39,846 nt of DNA from Porticoccus sp. (GCA_018066715.1 JAGPWA010000115.1:1-39846); one strand, 5' to 3'; positions 25,876-35,982 are shown, counted from the stretch's first letter. A program made the numbers and translations. The notes: a model not told the origin generated them from the sequence alone.

Positions 25876-27558
25876 ATGGAAGACGTGGATGTATTTACCC
25901 GCCTGATCAGTATGCTCCATACACAACCAGTGCTCACCTTGTTTCTGATCATCGGTATGGGCTATCTAATTGGGGGTATACGGGTTGGAAGTTTTTCGCT
26001 TGGGCCTGTGGCGGGGGTTCTGTTTGCGGGGCTTTTTTTGGGTCATTTTGATTTTCGCATGTCTGCTGGTGCGCAGTCGGTGGGTTTCGCATTATTCATA
26101 TTCTCCGTAGGTTATCAGGCGGGGCCGAGGTTTTTCGATGTACTGAGAACCGATGGGCTTAAGTATTTCCTGCTTGCGGTGGTTATCGCTGTAACGGGGT
26201 TTTCCGTTGCGGTCGTGGCGGCACAGCTGTTATCGCTCGAACCGGGTATGTCTGCCGGGCTGTTGTCCGGTGGTTTGACCAGTTCGCCTACACTGGCCGC
26301 GGCACAGGAAGCTTTGCGAAGCGGGCAGGTTAAACCCCCCGAAGGTATTACAGCTGATGCAATGATTGGTAATGTGGCGACTGGTTACGCCATTACCTAT
26401 ATTTTCGGCTTGGCAGGTCTGATAGCTGTTATTAAGTTTCTGCCAAAGGTACTGGGTATTGATCTGGAGAAGGAGGCGAAAGCGCTGGAAGCTGATGAAG
26501 AATCGAACTCGGCGTCACAACCTGTGAATGTTTCTGCACGAATTTACAAGGTGACTAATGAAGAGATGACAAAAATTCCGTGCAGACAGCTGAAGGAGCA
26601 GTACTGGGACAAAGCTTCGGTCGTCCGGGCCAGAAGAAACGATGAACTCATTCAATTAGGGCTGGACGAATATCTTCAATTGGGCGATGAATTGCACATT
26701 ATTGCGCCGGTAGAATTTTTCACCAAGACCGTATCGCAGTTCGGTGAAGAAATAACACCTGAGGTAAGTACCGCACAGTTCGAGGAAACAGCCCAGATCG
26801 TTGTTATAGACAAAAGTGCGGTTGGTAAAATTTTACAGGATTTGGATATTGCCCGAAAATTTGGGGTATTGCTGACCAAGGTTACACGTATGGGTATGGG
26901 TATGGATATGCCGCAGACAGTGGACTTTAGGCTGCGAAAGGGTGACATTCTACTTGTTTCAGGCCCCTCGGATAATGTTGATCTTCTTGGTAAGGAGCTT
27001 GGGCATGTCGAACGTGATATTGCCGAGACAGATATGGTTACCTTTGCCTTTGGTATTGCCTTTGGTGTGGTCATTGGAATGCTTGCCATCCGTGTGGGTG
27101 AATTATCAATTGGTCTGGGCTCGGCAGGCGGTTTGCTTGCCTCTGGTCTGGCCATTGGCTATCTGCGCAGTATTCATCCAACCTTCGGTCGCATGCCTGA
27201 TGCGGCACGTTGGATATTGATGGAGTTTGGGTTATTGCTGTTCATGGCCGGTGTGGGTTTGCGCGCGGGTGGTGACATTATAGAGACCTTCCTAGCTGCA
27301 GGCCCGATGCTGGTGCTTGCAGGTATCACTGTCACAATAACACCCATCTTAGTCGGTTATTTTTTTGGAAGGAAAGTACTGAAGCTTCATCCAGTTTTAT
27401 TATTTGGTGGAATTACGGGGTCGATGACCAGTGGAGCATCGCTCAGCGTGGTTACGGCGGCGGCAAAGAGCCCCATGCCGTCACTGGGATATACCGGCGC
27501 CTATGCCTTTGCTAATGTCTTGTTGACCATTGCGGGTAGTATCATCTTGTTTTTCTAG
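25876..27558 (+). CDS. AspT/YidE-type transporter with two RCK-C domains
   Basis: The 560-aa inner-membrane protein belongs to the aspartate:alanine exchanger family. About five membrane segments (to residue ~190) and six more (from ~390) flank a cytoplasmic part with two TrkA-C/RCK-C domains (~215-290 and ~300-375; ends are DELHIIAPVEF and GDILLVSGPSD). Both halves carry a GGLTSSPTLAAA / GGITGSMTSGASLS-type repeat, the family signature. GGGAGA-like GGGAGAC precedes the start. Substrate is likely a small acid or amino acid; the adjacent OprD-type porin could be its outer-membrane partner. Confidence 0.87.
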   Translation: MEDVDVFTRLISMLHTQPVLTLFLIIGMGYLIGGIRVGSFSLGPVAGVLFAGLFLGHFDFRMSAGAQSVGFALFIFSVGYQAGPRFFDVLRTDGLKYFLLAVVIAVTGFSVAVVAAQLLSLEPGMSAGLLSGGLTSSPTLAAAQEALRSGQVKPPEGITADAMIGNVATGYAITYIFGLAGLIAVIKFLPKVLGIDLEKEAKALEADEESNSASQPVNVSARIYKVTNEEMTKIPCRQLKEQYWDKASVVRARRNDELIQLGLDEYLQLGDELHIIAPVEFFTKTVSQFGEEITPEVSTAQFEETAQIVVIDKSAVGKILQDLDIARKFGVLLTKVTRMGMGMDMPQTVDFRLRKGDILLVSGPSDNVDLLGKELGHVERDIAETDMVTFAFGIAFGVVIGMLAIRVGELSIGLGSAGGLLASGLAIGYLRSIHPTFGRMPDAARWILMEFGLLLFMAGVGLRAGGDIIETFLAAGPMLVLAGITVTITPILVGYFFGRKVLKLHPVLLFGGITGSMTSGASLSVVTAAAKSPMPSLGYTGAYAFANVLLTIAGSIILFF

Positions 27559-27596
27559 CTTGTTTTTTCAAGTTGGATCGTTCTTTGCCCACGGAA

Positions 27597-27633
27597 ACAG
27601 TATCCCTCTGCACTTAGAGCAAAGGGATACTGT
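27597..27633. terminator. 11-bp inverted repeat between convergent aspT-like and oprD-like genes
   Basis: ACAGTATCCCT (27597-27607) pairs with AGGGATACTGT (27623-27633). The loop contains the stop codon of the minus-strand porin gene. No T-run; probable bidirectional terminator by position. Confidence 0.5.
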
Positions 27634-28999
27634 AGTTTACGATTAATCGATAATCCCTTATGTCGTTCCAGTTGTTACCGTTACCGTTACCGTCACCGTC
27701 AATGTCGATAAAGGCTGCGCGGGCCCGAATCCCTAGTCCCTTGAAAAGCTCCCCTGGAGGTTTGTAGTCCAAAGTTATGTCGTACTCATTCTGATCGGGC
27801 CGGTCCTCACCAGAGACAGGAGATTTCGCGTCAACCCCACGGGCGATGTTGATGAAGCCGCTGAGTCCTAGCGACGAGAAGAAGCCGGTGTTGTACGAAA
27901 CTCCCAATAAAATGGCTTTCTCATTAGCCCTATGGAAGTCCAGTCTTTGCAGGGATAGGTAGGAAGGGCTTTCGCCCCACGGCACCCGGATATCTGAGTC
28001 ATCACCAGTGACCGAAGCTGCGGTCTTAATGATGACACCATGCCAGTCGAATGAGGCTTGGGCAGCCAGTAGGTTTGTCGAAAAATCACCAACAAGCTCT
28101 TCACCCACGCTTCGCTGGTCTGTAAATTGACCGGACAACTCCATGTCAAGATCGTCCTTTATTGCTTTGCGGTAGGTGGCTTTAGCAAAGAAAGTATTGA
28201 AGGTGTCCCAGCCGTAATAGTTGGTTGCTCCTATCGTAAACTGCTCGTTGACCGGAATCAGTGCGCCGGCCATGGTAAGGCCTTTATCAGACCCTTGGGC
28301 TCCCGCCGCCTCGGACATATGAACAAATTTCTCGCTGTCTCTCTTTTTGATTTTGGTAATGTGACCGGCGATATAGTCCAGAGACGAGTTACTACGCTTA
28401 ATGGTGTAGCCTTCATGAGTGATGGGTAGCATCCGTATGTCATCACCGTTGATATACGGAATATCGAGTGCCTGACGGTAGAGCCTGATTTCAGAACCTT
28501 CCAGAAATGTAGTGGTGAATTGATAACGCAGGTTCGCTTCAGCAATGACAGAAATATTATTTTGTCTGGGTTCTAATAAGCCGGTAGGTCCGCTGTCGCT
28601 TGGCGCGCTGATCTTGCTGGAGTTGTAATAAGCGGCGCTAACACTGAAGTTTTTCCACAAGCCAGATTCATAGCTCAAACGTCCACCTGCAGCCCAAGCC
28701 TCGCGTGTATCTGTGCTGGAGTTGTCTCGATCGAAATTAAAGGAGCGTAAATCGGCGCTGAGTTTCGTGTCGCGCCAGAAGGGTTGCTCACTCTTGAGTC
28801 TCTCCTTCAGGTCTTTCATTAGAAGCCTTTCTGACAGCGGCTTTTTTTGAAAGGTGTGATCAAATGCTCCATCGGGCTTGTTTGCCGATTCTGGGGTGGG
28901 GGCTTCTTGGCTGATGTACTCCGTAGCGCCGGACATCTGGCTGAATGTAAACAACATCAGAATCCAGAGCAGCTTGTGTAAAACAGTATCGCTATACAT
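27614..28999 (-). CDS. OprD-family outer-membrane porin
   Basis: The 461-aa protein has an N-terminal signal sequence (LLWILMLFTFSQMSGA) and alternating beta strands. Marks of the OprD family are KLSADLRSFNFDRD with EAWAAGGRLSYESG at the barrel start, and DYRLIVNYSIPLL at the end. OprD-type channels carry basic amino acids, peptides or small acids. A hexanucleotide repeat encodes a GDGNGN turn before the last strand. The start may be ATG 28999; the ribosome site is weak. Confidence 0.85.
   Translation of the reverse strand: MYSDTVLHKLLWILMLFTFSQMSGATEYISQEAPTPESANKPDGAFDHTFQKKPLSERLLMKDLKERLKSEQPFWRDTKLSADLRSFNFDRDNSSTDTREAWAAGGRLSYESGLWKNFSVSAAYYNSSKISAPSDSGPTGLLEPRQNNISVIAEANLRYQFTTTFLEGSEIRLYRQALDIPYINGDDIRMLPITHEGYTIKRSNSSLDYIAGHITKIKKRDSEKFVHMSEAAGAQGSDKGLTMAGALIPVNEQFTIGATNYYGWDTFNTFFAKATYRKAIKDDLDMELSGQFTDQRSVGEELVGDFSTNLLAAQASFDWHGVIIKTAASVTGDDSDIRVPWGESPSYLSLQRLDFHRANEKAILLGVSYNTGFFSSLGLSGFINIARGVDAKSPVSGEDRPDQNEYDITLDYKPPGELFKGLGIRARAAFIDIDGDGNGNGNNWNDIRDYRLIVNYSIPLL
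27674..27697. repeat. Hexanucleotide repeat (GTTACC)3 GTCACC in the porin gene
   Basis: Three exact GTTACC units and a fourth with one change lie in frame, encoding alternating Gly/Asp/Asn in the last extracellular turn or loop region. Unit-number changes would keep the frame. Confidence 0.7.
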
Positions 29000-29158
29000 T
29001 ACGGGGAAAAGAGGTCTCTTTATCGGTAGGCCAGCAGCTCCGCTGTGTGCGTGATTGTTTCCTCATATGAGCATACCCTGCTTTTGTTTGTGACGCACCG
29101 TCCTGAGAATACAATGAATATCAGGAATGTGTTCGTGCATCAGGGGCTCAGTATCCCC

Positions 29159-29614
29159 TTAGAACGGCCTGACCACGACCATGATAATAATACCGATCAG
29201 CATGAGTACCGGTATTTCGTTAAACCAGCGGTAGAACACGTGGCCACGGGTGTTTTTATCATCACGAAATTGTTTCATCAGGTAGAGGCAAGCGTGGTGA
29301 TAAATAATCAGCAAGATGACCAGGCCCATCTTGACGTGAAACCAGCCAGAATTGAGAAAGTAGTTGGGGTAGATACTGAACAGTGCAGTACCCAACAGAA
29401 TGGTGGCAATCATTGAGGGGTTGGCAATACCTCGAAAGAGTTTGCGTTCCATAATCTTGAATCGCTCAATGCTTATCTCGTCTTCAGACATGGCATGGTA
29501 AACAAATAGCCGGGGCAGATAAAACAGTGCAGCAAACCAGCAGACCACCGCCACGATATGAAAGGCGGTTATCCAGCTTTGCCCGCTAATCAGAAGTTCT
29601 TTTATCCAGCCCAT
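29159..29614 (-). CDS. hemJ: Protoporphyrinogen oxidase HemJ
   Basis: The ~151-aa membrane protein has four transmembrane helices and oxidises protoporphyrinogen IX in the last-but-one step of haem synthesis. The HemJ signature FHIVAVVCWFAALFYLPRLF is complete and followed by VYH, and WFHVKMGLV with the conserved Lys and the YHH motif follow. The frame could start at TTG 29626; ATG 29614 (MGWIKELL) is preferred. It complements hemB and hemL elsewhere in the window. Confidence 0.9.
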   Translation of the reverse strand: MGWIKELLISGQSWITAFHIVAVVCWFAALFYLPRLFVYHAMSEDEISIERFKIMERKLFRGIANPSMIATILLGTALFSIYPNYFLNSGWFHVKMGLVILLIIYHHACLYLMKQFRDDKNTRGHVFYRWFNEIPVLMLIGIIIMVVVRPF

Positions 29615-29704
29615 ATTTGTATCCAACCTATAGCCGCCACTGTTTAGAATCTGTTCTTTTATTGATAATTAGTCATTTACGGACAGTAGTTTACTGGCTG
29701 TCGT

Positions 29705-31462
29705 TTATTGATAGTAGTTGTCGATATCTTGTTTGGTAATAATTCCTGCCACTTCGCTCATCAGTGGTGCAGCAGGCTGGCTGACAAACACCGCCTGGCC
29801 GTTGTTCTGCTGCATGGTGAGCAGGGCTTCCTGTAGCGTTGCTCTCGCATGTATCGGAAATAGTTGCCAGCGATCGCCGGGAATTTCTCGCAGATCAATG
29901 ATGTCGTCACCTGCCAGTTCAAGTAGTTGTTCTTGAAGGTAGAGTGCGAGGTCCGCAGAGCGCAGGATATATTTTAGTTCACCGGCATCCTCAATCACAA
30001 TCCAGGTGGGTTTGTTTTCAAGCAGAGGTGCTGCCATTTGTTGCGGCAAATAGCGTGAGTGGTGGGCAAAGTTTTGCTTCATCAGGCTGGTGACACCTGA
30101 GCGACTCAGCATTTGAAACACCGGGGAATAGTAACCTGTCAGGTCACGGCCTAAGGAAAAGATACCGAGTTGTTTGGTGAGCATGCGACTGGTCATGGAG
30201 GCGATGACAATCACCAGCATACTGGGTAATAAAATATTGGGGTTGTAGGTCAATTCCAGTACAGCAATCAGTGCGGCCAGTGGTGCGTTCAGTACGGCGC
30301 CCATCATCGCACCCATGCAGAGAATTGCGTAAAAGCCAGAGGAGGATGCTTGCTCCGGGCTGAAGTAGCCACCAATGATGCCAAGGCAGCCTCCAATACA
30401 GGCACCGATGACAAAGTTGGGGCCAATTATGCCACCCGGCATTCCTAAGCCAACTGACACGGTAGAAACCAGAATTTTTGCAATCACAATGGCGGCAAGT
30501 AGTACCAGGCCAAGTTCGCCGAGCATGGCTTGCTCTACGGTGTCGTAACCCACCCCCTGAATTTGGGGCAATACAATGGCGATGGTGCCACAGAGTAATC
30601 CCGCAAATAGCATGCGAAGCAGCACTGGACGCTCTTTGAATGTACGCGTGTGGCGGTAGAGCAGTAGCATTGCCGAGGCTGCCAGCCCCACGACCAAGCC
30701 GCAAAGTACCAGAAAGGGCAGTTCCCACAGGCTACCCAGTTCTATCAGTGGAATGGCAAAAGCGGGCTCATTGCCGAATACAATACGGGACATGACCCCG
30801 CCGGTAACGGCAGAGAGAATGACTGGAATAAACCCGGTTATGGTGTATTCCATCAAGATTGCTTCCATCGCAAAAATCACACCGGCCAAGGGGGTGTTGA
30901 ATGAGGCGGCAATGGCGGCAGCGACACCACAGGCAGTGAGTGTTCGCAGACTGTTATTGGGGAGTTTTAATTGTTGCCCTAGAAGACTGGAGCTGACCGC
31001 ACCTAAATGAACAGCGGGGCCTTCTCGGCCTACAGAATTACCGGTTAGTAGGGCAATGGCACCGCCGATAAACTGCAATAGACCATTGGCGGCGGGTAGT
31101 TGTGCTTGGTGGTGGTGCATTCGCTCAAGTACGTGACCAACACCAACGGAATGGTGTTCTGCTTTGATGCGGTGCATGATCAGGCCGATAATCAATGCGC
31201 CAATGACGGGCAGTAGAAACCGGGCTTCAACAGGAAGCTGCTCAAAGGATTCACTATCGCCGGGGAGTAAATATTCTAGCGGTAATTCAAAAGAAAGCCT
31301 GAATGCGATGGCGGTCAGTGCGGTCAGAAAGCCACTGATACAACCCAGAATGGCGAGCTGTGGCAAGGCATCGGCATGAGCAAGGCGGGCACGAAAGGTG
31401 TCCATTTCGCGTTTAAGCCATCCCCGGTGTGGAATTGTTTGATGTTGGTCCTTGTGGGCCAT
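29705..31462 (-). CDS. ClC-family chloride channel/antiporter with C-terminal CBS domains
   Basis: The 585-aa ClC protein has the gating Glu147 in GNSVGREGPAVHLGA (equivalent to Glu148 of E. coli ClcA) and GLGMPGGIIGPNFVIGA, the second anion-site loop. The first loop reads GVGHV instead of GSGIP, as seen in some bacterial subfamilies. A CBS pair lies at ~465-580 (TWIVIEDAGELKYIL and NGQAVFVSQP). It probably moves chloride against protons across the inner membrane, perhaps under nucleotide control through CBS. Confidence 0.9.
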   Translation of the reverse strand: MAHKDQHQTIPHRGWLKREMDTFRARLAHADALPQLAILGCISGFLTALTAIAFRLSFELPLEYLLPGDSESFEQLPVEARFLLPVIGALIIGLIMHRIKAEHHSVGVGHVLERMHHHQAQLPAANGLLQFIGGAIALLTGNSVGREGPAVHLGAVSSSLLGQQLKLPNNSLRTLTACGVAAAIAASFNTPLAGVIFAMEAILMEYTITGFIPVILSAVTGGVMSRIVFGNEPAFAIPLIELGSLWELPFLVLCGLVVGLAASAMLLLYRHTRTFKERPVLLRMLFAGLLCGTIAIVLPQIQGVGYDTVEQAMLGELGLVLLAAIVIAKILVSTVSVGLGMPGGIIGPNFVIGACIGGCLGIIGGYFSPEQASSSGFYAILCMGAMMGAVLNAPLAALIAVLELTYNPNILLPSMLVIVIASMTSRMLTKQLGIFSLGRDLTGYYSPVFQMLSRSGVTSLMKQNFAHHSRYLPQQMAAPLLENKPTWIVIEDAGELKYILRSADLALYLQEQLLELAGDDIIDLREIPGDRWQLFPIHARATLQEALLTMQQNNGQAVFVSQPAAPLMSEVAGIITKQDIDNYYQ

Positions 31463-31632
31463 ACCAAATTCTCAGGTTTCTTTTTAAGGTCACGTATTAA
31501 GGCCGCTTTTGATGCGTTCTCAACACCTTCTTTAGACTTCTCTCGTCCATGGTGAAGTTGGGCGTGTTTCTTACACGGGTGTTTGCGCTATTATAAGCAG
31601 CTTCACAGGCCCATGACAGGAACATCAGTATT

Positions 31633-32679
31633 GTGATTAAAGTAGGTATTGTTGGCGGTACAGGGTATACCGGCGTTGAATTGTTGAGATTGTTGGCTAC
31701 CCACCCCAATGTAAAAGTGACGACGATCACCTCTCGTGGAGAGGCCGGTCGGCCTGTGTCTGATCTATTTCCAAACCTACGGGGCCATTTTGATCTGTCT
31801 TTTACTGACCCAGCTGATGGTGGCCTGGACCACTGTGATGTGGTGTTTTTTGCCACCCCTCACGGGGTAGCGCAGAGTACGGTGCCTAAATTACTTGAAA
31901 AGGGCATTAAAGTTATCGATCTGTCAGCAGATTTTCGGATACGGGATATTGCTCTGTGGGAAAAATGGTACAACCAGCCCCATGCTTGCCCTGGATTAGT
32001 AGCTGAGGCGGTGTATGGCCTGCCGGAAGTAAACCGGGAAAAAATTAAAGAGGCTCGGCTGATTGCTTGCCCGGGTTGTTACCCCACCAGTGTGCAATTA
32101 GGGTTTTTACCCTTGCTTGAGAAAGGGCTGGTTGATACCAGTGACCTGATTGCTAATGCGGCATCGGGTGCCAGCGGTGCGGGTCGTCAGGCGAGTGTGA
32201 ATAATTTGTTGGCAGAGACCACCGATAGCTTCAAAGCGTATGGGGTGCCAGGTCATCGGCATTTACCGGAAATTGAGCAGGGGCTGATGGATATTGCTGG
32301 TTCACCCGTGGATCTTACCTTTGTGCCACATCTCCTGCCCATTATCCGGGGTATTCATTCGACACTGTATGCAACACTTAAGGGCGCAGCGCTTGACTGC
32401 TCCGAGGCTGAGTTGCAGAAGCTCTACGAAGATTGTTTCAAGGATGAACCCTTTGTGGATGTGATGCCTGCGGGCAGTCACCCGCAAACGCGTTCTGTCA
32501 GAGGATCCAACACCTGCCGGATCAGTGTGTTTCGGCCACAGGGTGGCAATAAAGTTGTTGTGCTTGTGGTTGAGGACAATTTGGTCAAAGGGGCTTCGGG
32601 CCAGGCCATACAGAATATGAACATTATGTTTGGTTTGCCAGAAAGTGCTGGGTTGGAAGCTCCAGCGCTATTGCCCTGA
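31633..32679 (+). CDS. argC: N-acetyl-gamma-glutamyl-phosphate reductase
   Basis: NADPH-dependent third step of arginine synthesis. The 348 aa are standard. The Rossmann motif is [17 protein letters not shown], and the catalytic Cys149 lies in [25 protein letters not shown] and [12 protein letters not shown] carry the conserved His residues. GTG is the start, with AGGA 11 bases before. The stop overlaps the next start by one base. Confidence 0.95.
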   Translation: MIKVGIVGGTGYTGVELLRLLATHPNVKVTTITSRGEAGRPVSDLFPNLRGHFDLSFTDPADGGLDHCDVVFFATPHGVAQSTVPKLLEKGIKVIDLSADFRIRDIALWEKWYNQPHACPGLVAEAVYGLPEVNREKIKEARLIACPGCYPTSVQLGFLPLLEKGLVDTSDLIANAASGASGAGRQASVNNLLAETTDSFKAYGVPGHRHLPEIEQGLMDIAGSPVDLTFVPHLLPIIRGIHSTLYATLKGAALDCSEAELQKLYEDCFKDEPFVDVMPAGSHPQTRSVRGSNTCRISVFRPQGGNKVVVLVVEDNLVKGASGQAIQNMNIMFGLPESAGLEAPALLP

Positions 32680-33395
32680 TGCCAGATCCCAGTCACAAGC
32701 TGGTTGTCCGGCCGCACAAACCGGATAACCGCAAGCGTGAAATAGGCCTGTGGTTATTGTTGGCGGGGACGGTTTTCTTCGTGGGGATTCTGTTGGGCAT
32801 GCAGTTGTTTGATCAGGCCATGGTTGATAAGAGGCAGCAGGCTGACGAACTTGAAGTGCTACAGGTGCAGTTTGGTGAGATCAGTCAAAAGCTGGCTAAT
32901 GCAGAATTGGCTTCTAATGTAGATCGAGTCGCCTTGGAGTACGTCCGTCAACTGGTGACATCACTGCAGTCGGAGATGGCAGTTGATGAAGAAGAGCTTG
33001 GTCTATATCGCAACTTGCTGCAGGAGGGTGGCTCAGAAAGTGGTTTATTGATCGGTGAGCTATTGTTGAAGCAGCATTCCGAGCAGGAGGGCATTACTTA
33101 CCGCTTGGTTGTTCAGCAAAAAGAGAAGAAGCTGAAACGGATTAAGGTGAGTATTAAGATAGATGTGGTGGGTGTGCAGGATGGGAAGGAGGTCACCATT
33201 AGTTTAGAAAACTTTGATGACCAATTAGAGCGGTCACCGATTAAGACAGAGTTTAAGTATTTTCATGTGGTTGAGGGTGTTCTAAAGATACCCTCTGGAT
33301 TTCAACCACGGGTAATAGCGGTCTCTCTCATGAAGGTTGGTGTCAGTAGTAGCCAAGTGGAGCGACAATTTGATTGGCGAGTGAGCGACCTATAG
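32679..33395 (+). CDS. DUF6776-like membrane-anchored coiled-coil protein
   Basis: The 238-aa protein resembles the DUF6776 family. One transmembrane helix (residues ~23-43) is followed by a long coiled coil (~50-115, DELEVLQVQFGEISQKL onward) and a C-terminal beta-rich part ending VERQFDWRV. Function unknown. It is coupled to argC by a one-base overlap and lies 11 bases before the bactofilin gene; a structural link to bactofilin is plausible. Confidence 0.75.
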   Translation: MPDPSHKLVVRPHKPDNRKREIGLWLLLAGTVFFVGILLGMQLFDQAMVDKRQQADELEVLQVQFGEISQKLANAELASNVDRVALEYVRQLVTSLQSEMAVDEEELGLYRNLLQEGGSESGLLIGELLLKQHSEQEGITYRLVVQQKEKKLKRIKVSIKIDVVGVQDGKEVTISLENFDDQLERSPIKTEFKYFHVVEGVLKIPSGFQPRVIAVSLMKVGVSSSQVERQFDWRVSDL

Positions 33396-33406
33396 AGAGG
33401 TGAAAC

Positions 33407-33838
33407 ATGCGTAAGAAAAATAAGTCGGTACCTTTTGCTGCAGGCAATACAACACTGATTGCTGGTGGTACTCATGTGATTGGCGATATTCACTTTTCCG
33501 GTAATCTGGAGGTGGAAGGTCAGATAACGGGTAATGTGGTGGCTGAAGATGGCACTGATGCCCGAGTGCGTATCCTCCCTGATGGGAAGGTAGCTGGTGA
33601 TGTGCGTGTTCCTGTGGTGGTTATCAATGGACACATTGAAGGCAATATCTTTTCCAGTAATCAAGTCGAACTGGCAGATAAAGCGGTGGTCGAAGGTAAT
33701 CTACACTATGTATTAATTGAGATAGAGAAGGGTGCCCAAGTAAATGGCAGCTTTGTTCATCAAACCAAGGAAGAGCCAAGTAACGTGGTGCCATTAGAAA
33801 ATGCGGTAGATTCTAGTCAGGAAGTACCTAGTTCATGA
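33407..33838 (+). CDS. Bactofilin (polymer-forming cytoskeletal protein)
   Basis: The 143-aa protein consists almost wholly of right-handed beta-helix turns: TTLIAGGTHVIGDIHFSGNL, then EVEGQITGNVVAED, VAGDVRVPVVVINGHIEGNI and VEGNLHYVLIEIEKGAQVNG. Short polar tails flank it, as in bactofilins, which self-assemble without nucleotide. GAGAGG precedes the start. Confidence 0.93.
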   Translation: MRKKNKSVPFAAGNTTLIAGGTHVIGDIHFSGNLEVEGQITGNVVAEDGTDARVRILPDGKVAGDVRVPVVVINGHIEGNIFSSNQVELADKAVVEGNLHYVLIEIEKGAQVNGSFVHQTKEEPSNVVPLENAVDSSQEVPSS

Positions 33839-33909
33839 TAGAATACTTGACTGGAATGCTTGGGTATTAACCCTGTTGTGCGTTCTTAATAGTTTTTTCA
33901 GGAGTACTC

Positions 33910-34263
33910 ATGTCAGGTATCGAAACATTTACACCCATGCCCCTGTATATTTCAGAAAATGCAGTGGCAAAGGTAAGTAGTCTGGTTGAAGAAGAAGGTA
34001 ATCCAGATTTAAAGCTGCGGGTATTTGTCACCGGTGGTGGTTGTTCAGGTTTTCAGTACGGCTTTAGTTTTGATGAGTTGGTGGCTGAGGATGACACGAT
34101 TGTTGAGAAAGACGGAGTGTCTGTATTAGCAGACCCGCTGAGTTTTCAGTATTTAAATGGATCAACGGTTGATTATGAAGAAGGGCTTCAAGGTTCTCGT
34201 TTCACTATTACCAACCCCAACGCGACGACTACCTGTGGTTGCGGATCATCCTTTTCGGTGTGA
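33910..34263 (+). CDS. erpA: Iron-sulfur cluster insertion protein ErpA
   Basis: The 117-aa A-type carrier delivers Fe-S clusters to target proteins. The three ligand cysteines are Cys45 ([12 protein letters not shown]), Cys109 and Cys111 ([11 protein letters not shown]). A CAGGAG ribosome site lies 6 bases upstream. It may be needed for the Fe-S enzymes in this window. Confidence 0.95.
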   Translation: MSGIETFTPMPLYISENAVAKVSSLVEEEGNPDLKLRVFVTGGGCSGFQYGFSFDELVAEDDTIVEKDGVSVLADPLSFQYLNGSTVDYEEGLQGSRFTITNPNATTTCGCGSSFSV

Positions 34264-34266
34264 TCT

Positions 34267-34752
34267 TTGAGTCTTCAGCGGACGTTAAACCTACTCGTTC
34301 TTTTGGCAACCTTGGGCTGGGCCTGCTGGGTCACAGCGGGTGGAAACCTACTACCGTTAAATGGGCTAGTTCAGACAGAGGAGCAGCCGCCCGGCTATTT
34401 GGGCCGTATTGAATTGAATAATCCCGACGGGGTGGCTGCTGCGCTGCGTAGGGCTGAAAGTTTTTATCACGGCGAGGGAATGCGTGAGGAAGAAATACCA
34501 CCCTTGGTGTTGGTTATTCATGGTTCAGAAGTGGGGATCTTTTTTAAAGAGAACTATTCACAATACAAGCCTATTGTTGACTTAGCCGCCAAGTTGGCTG
34601 CCTTCCAGGTCATTGACATCAGGGTCTGCGAGGCATCAGCTCAACTTATGGGGCTTGATATCAAAACGCGATTCCCCTTTGTGGGCACAGTACCTTACGG
34701 CCCAGCTGAGATAACCCGGCTGATTGAGGTCGAGAAATACGTTTATTTTTAG
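34267..34752 (+). CDS. Exported DsrE-like protein
   Basis: The 161-aa protein has a signal-like N-terminus (LNLLVLLATLGWACWVTAGG) and a DsrE/F-type alpha/beta core: LVLVIHGSEVGIFF, DLAAKLAAFQVIDIRVCEAS with a conserved Cys, and FVGTVPYGPAEITRL. Such proteins act in sulfur relay or bind small ligands; the role here is unknown. TTG 34267, three bases after the erpA stop, is the likely start and indicates coupling. Confidence 0.75.
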   Translation: MSLQRTLNLLVLLATLGWACWVTAGGNLLPLNGLVQTEEQPPGYLGRIELNNPDGVAAALRRAESFYHGEGMREEEIPPLVLVIHGSEVGIFFKENYSQYKPIVDLAAKLAAFQVIDIRVCEASAQLMGLDIKTRFPFVGTVPYGPAEITRLIEVEKYVYF

Positions 34753-34845
34753 AAAATAAGGCGCAGAAAAACACCGCCTGTAGCCCGCCTCCTTTCCAGT
34801 CTTTTATTCCTATCACACCTGTTGTCGTTGATGCTCGCTAGAAAT

Positions 34846-35979
34846 CTAAGCAGGATAAATGGCGCCCAATATGGAGGCTTTTGACGCCCCCGTTACTGTC
34901 GGAGCGTTGCCGGGTTTCCCTTCAAGGGTCTGCTTGGCCAGCCAGGCAAAGGCCACAGCTTCGACCCACTCAGGCGCGATGCCCAGCTGTTCAGTGCTGG
35001 CAATCAGTGTTGGGTGCAGTAAGGCTTCCAGCCGTTGTATAAGAGCTGTGTTATAGGTGCCGCCGCCACAGAAAAACACTTCCATTGCTAAGGGTGTGTG
35101 TGATCTCAGTGCTTCTGAGATAGTGTGGGCCGTAAATTCAAGTAATGTGGCCTGAACATCCACAGCGCTAGCTTTCGGTAACTGGTTGAGGTGTTTTGTT
35201 AGCCAGGAGAGATTAAATAGTTCTGGCCCGGTACTTTTGGGTGCAGATTGCGATAGGTACGGTGTTTCCAACATTTGTTGTAGGAGAGAGCCTATCACCT
35301 GACCCTGTGCAGCCCAGTGACCATTGTTATCATAGGGTTGACCAAGGTTTTGATTAATCCAGCTATCCATCAATGCATTGCCTGGCCCTGTGTCATAGCC
35401 TAATAGTGACGAGGGTGAACTATCGCCGGGAAGTAGGGTGATATTGGCCATGCCCCCTATATTGACGATGGCTCTGGGGCACCCGGGTTTCTCGAAAACA
35501 GCTTGATGAAAAGCGGGTACTAATGGCGCGCCGTGGCCACCAAGGGCAATATCTCGACGGCGAAAATCGGCCACTGTGGTAATGCCGGTGAGTTGAGCAA
35601 TGGTGTTGGAATCGCCTACCTGTAAGCTATAGGCGTGCTCATCGTTGGTGCTTGGTGGAAAGTGGCGAATAGTTTGGCCGTGGCTACCGATAGCCGTTAT
35701 GTCTGCTGCAGAAAGTTTTTTCTGGGTAATCAGTTCGTTGGCGGCCTGAGCAAAGCGCAATCCCAATTCGCGATCTAGCTGACCCATCCGGTGTATCTCA
35801 TTCTCACCACAGGAGGCCAATGCGTGGATTTCTGGTTTGAGCGTTCTAATGTCGGCGGAGTGTGTAGCAATTAATTGGGGAGAGCTCGAGGTCAGGTCAA
35901 CCAAGGCGGCATCAATGCTGTCGGCGCTGGTGCCGGACATAAGTCCTATATAAAGTTTTACACCTGACATTGATGGCAT
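34846..35979 (-). CDS. anmK: Anhydro-N-acetylmuramic acid kinase
   Basis: Opens and phosphorylates 1,6-anhydroMurNAc in peptidoglycan recycling. The 377-aa protein has the ATPase-like motifs YIGLMSGTSADSIDAAL, IGSHGQTIRHFPP, PRAIVNIGGMANITLLP and GYDTGPGNALMDSW. It follows the M23 peptidase gene after 3 bases, so the two are co-transcribed. A second possible start is three codons in (MSGVKLY). Confidence 0.95.
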   Translation of the reverse strand: MPSMSGVKLYIGLMSGTSADSIDAALVDLTSSSPQLIATHSADIRTLKPEIHALASCGENEIHRMGQLDRELGLRFAQAANELITQKKLSAADITAIGSHGQTIRHFPPSTNDEHAYSLQVGDSNTIAQLTGITTVADFRRRDIALGGHGAPLVPAFHQAVFEKPGCPRAIVNIGGMANITLLPGDSSPSSLLGYDTGPGNALMDSWINQNLGQPYDNNGHWAAQGQVIGSLLQQMLETPYLSQSAPKSTGPELFNLSWLTKHLNQLPKASAVDVQATLLEFTAHTISEALRSHTPLAMEVFFCGGGTYNTALIQRLEALLHPTLIASTEQLGIAPEWVEAVAFAWLAKQTLEGKPGNAPTVTGASKASILGAIYPA

Positions 35980-35982
35980 CTA

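Noticed and set aside
30144-30728. 194-aa minus-strand frame inside the ClC gene
   Set aside because: Same strand, shifted frame, Arg/Ser/His-rich translation typical of a shadow.
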